DNA of 19,957 bases from UBA5177 sp002413265 (GTDB taxonomy: Bacteria > Chloroflexota > UBA5177). Each line of letters opens with the position of its first letter. Position 1 is the first letter of the stretch. The translations under genes were made by a program, and so were the position numbers. The DNA lies in assembly GCA_036752825.1 (NCBI GenBank), contig DAIORV010000030.1, positions 1 through 19,957 of the forward strand. The letters are read 5' to 3'. Below the pieces are notes generated by a model, which did not search any database, was not told the origin of the DNA, and was given only the letters and a program-made list of their open reading frames with translations. Shown one piece after another: positions 15,529 to 19,957 of the stretch.

Positions 15529-16383
15529 CTACAGGACGCTTTGTCGAGCTCTCTCGATGGTTGGCGTGCCGGTGATTTGCAGAACGTCGCCTTCTCTGGC
15601 CACGCTGAGAGCGAGGTCGCCTGCCAGGCTGCGGCCTTCATCCGCCAGGGCCTCCACCTGTTCGTCGGAATGGCTGGGATCATGATGGAAGAGCACCAGA
15701 TGCTTTACTCCGGCCTCCTGCGCCAGCTGGACCGCCATCCTGGGCGTTGAATGACCCCATCCGCGGTGTCCTGGATACTCGCCTTCGGAGTACTGGCTGT
15801 CGTGAAGCAGCACGTCCGCCCCTTGCGCGAGAGCAATAATCTTCTGCAGCTGCTGCGGCGTGGCGTCGTCCACCTCGTCGTCGCTGATGTAGACAAATGA
15901 GCTTCCGGCTTCTTCGATACGGTAACCAAGAGTGACGCTGGGGTGGCACACGCGCTCGGCTCTGACGACCGCGTCGCCGAGACGAAACGGCTCGAAGGGA
16001 GTGCAGTTGTAGTCGGACACGCCGCAAAGCTGCGCCGGGACGGCGGGGAAGTACGGAACAGTCATCTGTTCTTCGAGCCAGTGGCCTGGGCCTCGGCCCG
16101 AGGACTCCGGGCCGTAGATAGTGATGCGGCTGCCCGGAATGTACGCGGGAGCGAAGAACGGCATGCCCTGAATATGGTCCCAGTGGTAGTGAGTCAGGAG
16201 GAGGGTGGCTTCGCAGCGGCCCAGACTGGCACCGAGTGCGCGAATGCCGGTGCCGGCGTCGATAATAATTAGTGAGTCATCACTAAGTCGCACCTCGACG
16301 CAGGAAGTGTTCCCGCCATAGCGCACAGTGGAAGGCCCGGGAGCCGGTACCGAGCCCCGAGTGCCCCAATATCGAATCTCCAT
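15529..16383 (-). CDS. metallo-beta-lactamase-fold hydrolase
   Basis: This 284-residue MBL-fold hydrolase begins with IRYWGTRGSVPAPG, the signature of the branch related to RNase Z and phosphodiesterases. Metal ligands are seen in THYHWDH (His65, His67, Asp69, His70), then CHPSVTLGYRI, then LLHDSQYS with the bridging Asp, then LFHHDPSH with the last His. Substrates in this branch are typically phosphodiesters or cyclic nucleotides. This is notable because a stand-alone cNMP-binding protein lies 3 kb away, but a link is speculative. The ATG at 16383 starts directly before the first strand. It is divergent from the RNA methyltransferase across about 59 bp. Confidence 0.92.
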   Translation of the reverse strand: MEIRYWGTRGSVPAPGPSTVRYGGNTSCVEVRLSDDSLIIIDAGTGIRALGASLGRCEATLLLTHYHWDHIQGMPFFAPAYIPGSRITIYGPESSGRGPGHWLEEQMTVPYFPAVPAQLCGVSDYNCTPFEPFRLGDAVVRAERVCHPSVTLGYRIEEAGSSFVYISDDEVDDATPQQLQKIIALAQGADVLLHDSQYSEGEYPGHRGWGHSTPRMAVQLAQEAGVKHLVLFHHDPSHSDEQVEALADEGRSLAGDLALSVAREGDVLQITGTPTIERARQSVL

Positions 16384-16442
16384 AGGGTGCTACAGACTAG
16401 CAACATTTGAGCAGAAGGCGGCGACGCTATGCTGCCAGGGAG

Positions 16443-17522
16443 ATGTCCCGTGCCACCACCTACCTCTTGCATTGCGTCCCCGGTCTGGAAGAGATCGTCG
16501 CAGATGAACTGCAAAGATCGGGAATCGAGGCACGGATCGCACAGACACTTGCGCGCTTCGATGAGCGAACGAGCCTCTTGATCGTGAACTTGCCGGGTCC
16601 ACCACCTGAGCTGCTCCGGCTGCGCACCGTTGAAGATGTCTTCATCCTGACCGCCAAGCTGCCGGACGTCAGATCGTCTCGAGCGCCGTTACAGGCGATC
16701 CGGCAGCTCGTCGAAGTTGACTCTCAGGTCGTCAGCGCGGCTTCGACGGTGCAGCGACTACGCCCGGCACGTGGTCGCCCCACGTGGCGTGTCGTGGCGC
16801 GAATGAGCGGGAATCAGACCTTCCGCAGGGTGGATCTGCAACGCGCAGTGGAAGAGGGCGTGGCTAAGCGACTAGGTGGGTGGCGACACGTCGCCGACGA
16901 CGCGCAGCTCGAGCTGTGGGCGCACCTGGTAGGCAAGACATTCTTACTTGGCGCTCGAATCTCTGACGCCGGCATGCGGCATCGAACCTATCTGGCGGCG
17001 AGCCGGCCGGCGGCCCTGAAACCCACGATCGCAGCCGCCATGGTATTTCTCACCACGCCGCAACCGGAGGACGTTTTTCTGGACCCGATGTGCGGAGCTG
17101 GGACCGTCCTTATGGAGAGGGCAGAGACGGCCCGATACGAGCAGCTGTGGGGAGGCGACAATGATCCTGAAGCAGTGGCCGCAGCTCGGGAGAACATCGG
17201 AAGCCGATACAAACCGATTGAGATCAAGCAGTGGGATGCCACTCGTCTCCCGTTCGCCCAGGGAGAGATCTCAGCGCTTGCCTGCAACCTGCCGTTCGGA
17301 AAACAGATAGGAACTCGCGAGCAGAATAGGGCTCTCTACCCTGCGCTCATTTCTGAGTGGGCCCGAGTGGTGCAGCCGGGAGGAAGACTGGTGCTGCTGA
17401 GCAGCGAGTCGAGGCTGCTGGAGAGCGCCGTTCGTAGGGAGAAGAAACTTGCCCGGCGTCGATCCTACCGGGTCATGGTGCGTGGGGTGCTCGCCACAAT
17501 GTCGGTCATAGACAGAAACTAA
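16443..17522 (+). CDS. THUMP-domain RNA methyltransferase
   Basis: This 359-residue protein has an N-terminal THUMP-containing half and a Rossmann methyltransferase half. The THUMP region (about 40-170) delivers RNA. The SAM-binding motif is DPMCGAGTVLMERA (214-227), and the catalytic motif is CNLPFGKQIG (281-290), a variant of the N/D-PPY/F motif found in N2-guanine methyltransferases such as Trm14/TrmN and RlmL. The substrate is therefore probably guanine in tRNA or 23S rRNA. ATG 16443 gives the usual SRATTYLLHCVPGLEE start; TTG 16407 adds an Arg-rich tail. The purine-rich GGGAG lies directly against the ATG, so start choice is not secure. It leads a likely three-gene forward operon. Confidence 0.92.
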   Translation: MSRATTYLLHCVPGLEEIVADELQRSGIEARIAQTLARFDERTSLLIVNLPGPPPELLRLRTVEDVFILTAKLPDVRSSRAPLQAIRQLVEVDSQVVSAASTVQRLRPARGRPTWRVVARMSGNQTFRRVDLQRAVEEGVAKRLGGWRHVADDAQLELWAHLVGKTFLLGARISDAGMRHRTYLAASRPAALKPTIAAAMVFLTTPQPEDVFLDPMCGAGTVLMERAETARYEQLWGGDNDPEAVAAARENIGSRYKPIEIKQWDATRLPFAQGEISALACNLPFGKQIGTREQNRALYPALISEWARVVQPGGRLVLLSSESRLLESAVRREKKLARRRSYRVMVRGVLATMSVIDRN

Positions 17523-17535
17523 GAAACGATCATGG

Positions 17536-17694
17536 ATGCGGACAGAGATCAGTCGGTTCTATGCCGCGGTCGTGAACAGGTCTCGGCAACGCAGGGACAC
17601 CGAGAACGCGTTGGAGGTTGTCCGTAGGGGAGTCGATTTCTTGGTGTCCGCTCGCCAGTGGTACGAGCGGACCCAAGCGAACGGAGGTACATGA
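17536..17694 (+). CDS. 52-residue small ORF overlapping the oxidoreductase start
   Basis: This short open frame begins with ATG 17536, 13 bases after the methyltransferase stop, and ends with TGA 17692-17694. That stop overlaps the next gene's ATG as ATGA. The predicted peptide is basic and helical (RTEISRFYAAVVNRSRQRR at the start, RRGVDFLVSARQWYER later), with no cysteine, signal or membrane segment. The spacing on both sides is what an operon gene would show and fills an otherwise unexplained 168-bp gap. No clear ribosome binding site precedes the ATG. I recognise no family. It could be a coupling leader peptide, a small partner protein, or chance. Confidence 0.5.
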   Translation: MRTEISRFYAAVVNRSRQRRDTENALEVVRRGVDFLVSARQWYERTQANGGT

Positions 17695-18158
17695 TCGAAA
17701 TCCGGTGGTTTGTCAACCACCTAGCCAACCCTCTTGTGCGTCTTCTATTGGAGTCTCCAGCACACGGTGTGCTGAGCTCACGGCTCCTCCTGATAACCTT
17801 CTCGGGGCAAAAGACGAAACGCGTGTACACCATACCCGTCGGTTATGTGAAAGGCGAGCTGGCCATATATGTTGTCGCCGGCGGCCATGAGCGCAAAACG
17901 TGGTGGCGAGGTTTCCGAACCGGCGCGACGGTGAAACTTCACCTCAAGGGTCGTGACGTTCCGGCTACAGCAGACATCGTCTCTTCAGACGCAGAGCCGG
18001 AAGCGGTGATGGATGCGGCCAGAGCTTACTTCCGGGCCCTGCCGTCGGCTGCTCGATCCATGGGTGTAAGGATGGCTCCTGACGGAACACCGAATGCTCA
18101 GGATCTCCGTTCTGCGACTGAAGACCAGATCATTATTCGGCTCCGGGCGGACCCGTAG
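17691..18158 (+). CDS. F420-type deazaflavin-dependent oxidoreductase (nitroreductase family)
   Basis: This 155-residue protein belongs to the deazaflavin-dependent nitroreductase (Ddn-like) group of split-barrel flavin enzymes. Signatures are the N-terminal amphipathic helix (FVNHLANPLVRLLLESPAH), the LLITFSGQKTKRVYTIPVGYV strand pair, and WWRGFRTGATVKLHLKG, the usual F420-phosphate contact area. Such enzymes use reduced F420 to reduce quinones or other electrophiles; the substrate is unknown. GGAGG lies four bases before the ATG, which fixes the start. The start overlaps the stop of a 52-residue ORF, and the gene follows the RNA methyltransferase. It implies that the host makes cofactor F420, although no F420 biosynthesis gene is in the window. 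Confidence 0.88.
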   Translation: MIEIRWFVNHLANPLVRLLLESPAHGVLSSRLLLITFSGQKTKRVYTIPVGYVKGELAIYVVAGGHERKTWWRGFRTGATVKLHLKGRDVPATADIVSSDAEPEAVMDAARAYFRALPSAARSMGVRMAPDGTPNAQDLRSATEDQIIIRLRADP

Positions 18159-18191
18159 CATTTGCGGCCAGAATCTCTGAAGGGCCACCGC

Positions 18192-18214
18192 GGGCGACCG
18201 CTACTCGCCCCTAC
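18192..18214 (-). repeat. REP-like 23-bp repeat, copy B
   Basis: On the reverse strand this matches 21 of 23 bases of 1867-1889. Both begin GTAGGGGCGAGT and end TCGCCC. It folds as GGGCGA (18192-18197) / TCGCCC (18205-18210) with a 7-base loop; the two mismatches to copy A fall in the loop side and at the stem edge. It lies 34 bases past the oxidoreductase stop. Confidence 0.6.
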
Positions 18215-18319
18215 GAATTCGTTTGTTGTAGCGAGATGGCACCCGTAATTGAACGCGGCCAAACGAGGACAACGTTACGCTTACGGGTAACAGTTCAAAG
18301 GTCGGAGGGGCGAGTCACA

Positions 18320-18332
18320 GACGGTTACCGTC
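18320..18332. promoter_or_regulatory. 13-bp palindrome, possible operator
   Basis: GACGGT-T-ACCGTC is a perfect inverted repeat around one base, followed three bases later by the second palindrome CGGGCGCCCG (18336-18345). It lies in the leader region upstream of the Nudix gene. This may be an operator or the base of an RNA hairpin; no regulator can be named. Confidence 0.3.
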
Positions 18333-18521
18333 CTGCGGGCGCCCGCGGTGAAATGTCCGAAAACGTTGTCTGAAATGTGCTGGGAAGGCAGCTCGGTCCG
18401 TGCCACAACGTCCCCCACTGCCATACCTCGGCGGTACTGCTGCCCAAGGCCATGGAGGCCGGCAGGGGTTGTCCTTGTGCCAGCATGTAGACGAGCGGAC
18501 GCGGACGGCCCATCTCCCTGG

Positions 18522-18528
18522 GGAGGAG
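18522..18528 (+). promoter_or_regulatory. strong ribosome binding site before the Nudix frame
   Basis: GGAGGAG is the best Shine-Dalgarno match in this neighbourhood. Seven bases later, in the Nudix frame, stands GTC (18536), with ACG at 18533 and ATT at 18548 as other non-standard candidates. The site argues that translation begins here rather than at GTG 18629, which would remove the first strands of the Nudix fold. Confidence 0.5.
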
Positions 18529-18535
18529 TACCACG

Positions 18536-19207
18536 GTCTATCAGCAGATTGTCTCGGCGGTCATTCGGAGCGGCGAGCTTCTTCTGCTGGTTCAACGGCA
18601 GGGGGCTGATGATTCCGCGCCGTCATGGGTGTTACCCGGCGGGCTGGTGGAGGGAAACGAGAGTTTGCTCGATGCCTTCAGGCGCGAGGTGAGAGAAAAG
18701 ACAGGCTTAATCGTCGATGTTCCCGAACGTCTCGTCTACGTTGCTCACGTCGACAATCGGGACGAAGATGCGCATTCAGCGAGCGAGCTGCCGGCACGCC
18801 AAGATCTCGCGACTTTTTTTGTCTTCGAGGTGACAAAGTTTCGGGGGGAATTGTCTCCGGCCGATCCGGACCATTTCATTCTCGATGCCGCGTTTCTCAC
18901 GCGGTCGAAGGCGATCGAACGTCTTCGAGAGCTGCCCTCGCGCGTTCTGCGGGAGCCCATTGTGGAGGCGCTCAACGGAGATGCGCCGCTGGGCTCCGTG
19001 TGGCTCTATCAGCGCCGATCGGGGAGCGACGAGTTCATCGGGCGGATCCCGGCGATCTCGCACCGCGTAAACAACGTTCAGAAGCAAGACCCCAGGCAGC
19101 TGAGAGAGCGCGGTCTCCTGCTGCTGGGATGTCTCGTGGCCGCGCTATTGGTGCTGGGAATAGTGCTGGTCGGTATCATTGCGGCCGCGCATCCGCACCT
19201 GTTTTGA
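18536..19207 (+). CDS. Nudix hydrolase with C-terminal membrane helix and non-standard start
   Basis: Nudix-fold protein, 223 residues if read from 18536. The first strands (QQIVSAVIRSGELLLLVQRQ) precede SWVLPGG and the Nudix box (36-58, from GLVEGNE to REVREKTGL). The box matches GX5EX7REUXEEXGU except that the second Glu of the EE pair is Lys55, normally a metal ligand, so catalysis may be weakened or altered. A single hydrophobic helix at about 193-217 (LLLLGCLVAALLVLGIVLVG) sits at the extreme C-terminus, which suggests tail anchoring in the membrane. The frame is open back to TAG 18488 with no ATG, GTG or TTG before GTG 18629. That start would delete part of the fold, so I infer a rare start at GTC 18536, ATT 18548 or CTG 18518. 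The substrate is unknown. Confidence 0.7.
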   Translation, partial: VYQQIVSAVIRSGELLLLVQRQGADDSAPSWVLPGGLVEGNESLLDAFRREVREKTGLIVDVPERLVYVAHVDNRDEDAHSASELPARQDLATFFVFEVTKFRGELSPADPDHFILDAAFLTRSKAIERLRELPSRVLREPIVEALNGDAPLGSVWLYQRRSGSDEFIGRIPAISHRVNNVQKQDPRQLRERGLLLLGCLVAALLVLGIVLVGIIAAAHPHLF

Positions 19208-19217
19208 GGGGATTTTC

Positions 19218-19957
19218 ATGACCTGGGACCCGGAGCAGTATCTAAAGTTTCGCGAACAGCGCTCCGCCCCATTTGAAGATCTGCTCGCACTGGTGCCGAC
19301 GAAACCCGGGATGCGAGCCATCGATCTAGGATGCGGGACCGGAGACCTCACGCGGCGGCTTGCCGACGTACTGCCGGACAGCGAAGTGGTAGGAGTCGAC
19401 TCATCCTCGGAGATGTTGAAGAAAGCCCACGATAGAGCTCAGCGAGGTGTCACCTTTCTGGCGCAGAGGATCGAAGATGTCGAGGGCCAGTGGGACCTGG
19501 TCTTTTCAAACGCGGCGATCCAATGGGTAGGAAACCACGAGTCTCTGGTGCGGCAACTATTCTCGTTGCTCGCTCCTGGCGGCCGCCTGGCCGTGCAGGT
19601 CCCATCCAATACATCCCATCCCAGTCAGACCCTGATAGCTGAAACTGCGCGCGAGGGAGCCATGCGAGACGGGCTGAAGGGCTGGGTGCACCAGTGGCCC
19701 GTATTACCCGTTGCCCGTTATGCCGAGATCTTGTTCGAGGTGGGCGCGAGCGATATCATCGCCCTGGACAAGGTATATCCGCATGTTCTGCCAGATTGGG
19801 ACGCAGTCGTGGAGTGGATGGCCGGCACCGCGCTGATCCCATACTTCGAGCGTCTCCTGGCGGATCTGCGTCCGGAGTTCCTGAGGCTGTATGGTGAGAA
19901 GCTCCGCGAAGCAATGCCGGACCGCCCGGTGTTTTTCGGGTTCAAGCGGACGCTTTT
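19218..19957 (+). CDS. tam: trans-aconitate 2-methyltransferase-like SAM methyltransferase, 3' partial
   Basis: 246 codons are open to the window edge; the family length is about 255, so only a few residues are missing. The start MTWDPEQYLKFREQR is typical of Tam. The SAM-binding motif I is AIDLGCGTGDLT (34-45), the acidic residue ending strand beta-2 is in VVGVDSS, and FSNAAIQWV is the motif-IV region. The end (IPYFERLLADL, then FFGFKRTL) matches Tam relatives. Tam methylates trans-aconitate, a spontaneous by-product that inhibits aconitase; a broader small-acid substrate is possible. GAGGGGA lies about eight bases before the ATG, and the start is ten bases after the Nudix stop, so the two are probably co-transcribed. 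Confidence 0.9.
   Translation, partial: MTWDPEQYLKFREQRSAPFEDLLALVPTKPGMRAIDLGCGTGDLTRRLADVLPDSEVVGVDSSSEMLKKAHDRAQRGVTFLAQRIEDVEGQWDLVFSNAAIQWVGNHESLVRQLFSLLAPGGRLAVQVPSNTSHPSQTLIAETAREGAMRDGLKGWVHQWPVLPVARYAEILFEVGASDIIALDKVYPHVLPDWDAVVEWMAGTALIPYFERLLADLRPEFLRLYGEKLREAMPDRPVFFGFKRTL

Larger units (their letters stand above)
18159..18535. other. 377-bp gene-free stretch with inverted repeats
   Basis: No convincing gene is seen. Contents are the 23-bp repeat copy B (18192-18214), an inverted repeat GTTAC...GTAAC near 18274-18290, the palindrome GACGGTTACCGTC (18320-18332) and the palindrome CGGGCGCCCG (18336-18345). A reverse-strand open frame at 18325-18534 (69 codons) has no ribosome binding site and no family resemblance. 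The stretch is long for this compact region and may be the 5' leader or regulatory region of the Nudix/methyltransferase pair. Confidence 0.5.

Noticed and set aside
18381..18470. Possible cobalamin riboswitch (GGGAAGG and CACTGCC-like segments)
   Set aside because: The order and spacing of the conserved boxes do not match the riboswitch consensus, and the downstream genes are not B12-related.
18325..18534. 69-codon reverse frame in the gap before the Nudix gene
   Set aside because: The amino-acid pattern looks partly protein-like, but there is no ribosome binding site, it covers strong palindromes, and I recognise no family. It is kept only as an open question.
1..19957. tRNA, rRNA, CRISPR arrays, transposases, phage genes
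   Set aside because: I looked for conserved tRNA arms, rRNA segments, regularly spaced repeats and transposase or integrase motifs and found none.

Overview
The window is about 20 kb of high-GC bacterial chromosome carrying housekeeping and accessory genes. I see no phage, plasmid, insertion-sequence or CRISPR signature. Several genes point to a free-living Gram-positive-type (Terrabacteria) lineage, most plausibly Chloroflexota or a neighbour. These are an F420-type deazaflavin-dependent oxidoreductase, a HelY/Ski2-like helicase, an ECF42-type sigma factor paired with a DGPF/YCII protein, and a secreted subtilase with a Thr/Pro-rich linker. The phylum is an inference, not a proof.

Left part (1-2686): the 3' end of a DGPF/YCII gene runs into an ECF sigma factor with a long C-terminal extension. 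A gene-free stretch with a folded repeat element separates this pair from a convergent gene for a secreted protein of unknown function. Next (2879-6395) comes a tight forward cluster: a PcrA/UvrD helicase, an AHSA1/SRPBCC protein whose start overlaps the helicase stop, and triosephosphate isomerase. It faces an adenosine-deaminase-family gene, and one small hairpin between them contains both stop codons. The deaminase is divergent from a HelY-like RNA helicase (7575-9962).

Middle (10090-13594): a reverse-strand S8 subtilase with signal peptide, a 96-residue protein of unknown function, and a stand-alone cyclic-nucleotide-binding protein. Between the last two lie two near-perfect parS-like ParB sites, 39 bp apart. 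They suggest that this segment belongs to the origin-proximal centromere domain, although parAB is not in the window.

Right part (13595-19957): a class V PLP enzyme of the cysteine-desulfurase-like type that lacks the expected cysteine, a reverse pair made of a metallo-beta-lactamase-fold hydrolase and a pentapeptide-repeat protein, then a forward group. That group is a THUMP-domain RNA methyltransferase, a 52-codon small ORF, and the deazaflavin oxidoreductase, which overlaps the small ORF by ATGA. After a 377-bp gap rich in inverted repeats comes an unusual Nudix protein. It has no standard start codon at its apparent N-terminus, an altered Nudix box and a C-terminal membrane helix. A trans-aconitate-methyltransferase-like gene follows it and runs off the window.

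No complete new multi-gene system is evident. The most interesting items are the parS pair, the Nudix gene, the unlisted small ORF, and the 23-bp repeat shared by the two longest gene-free gaps.
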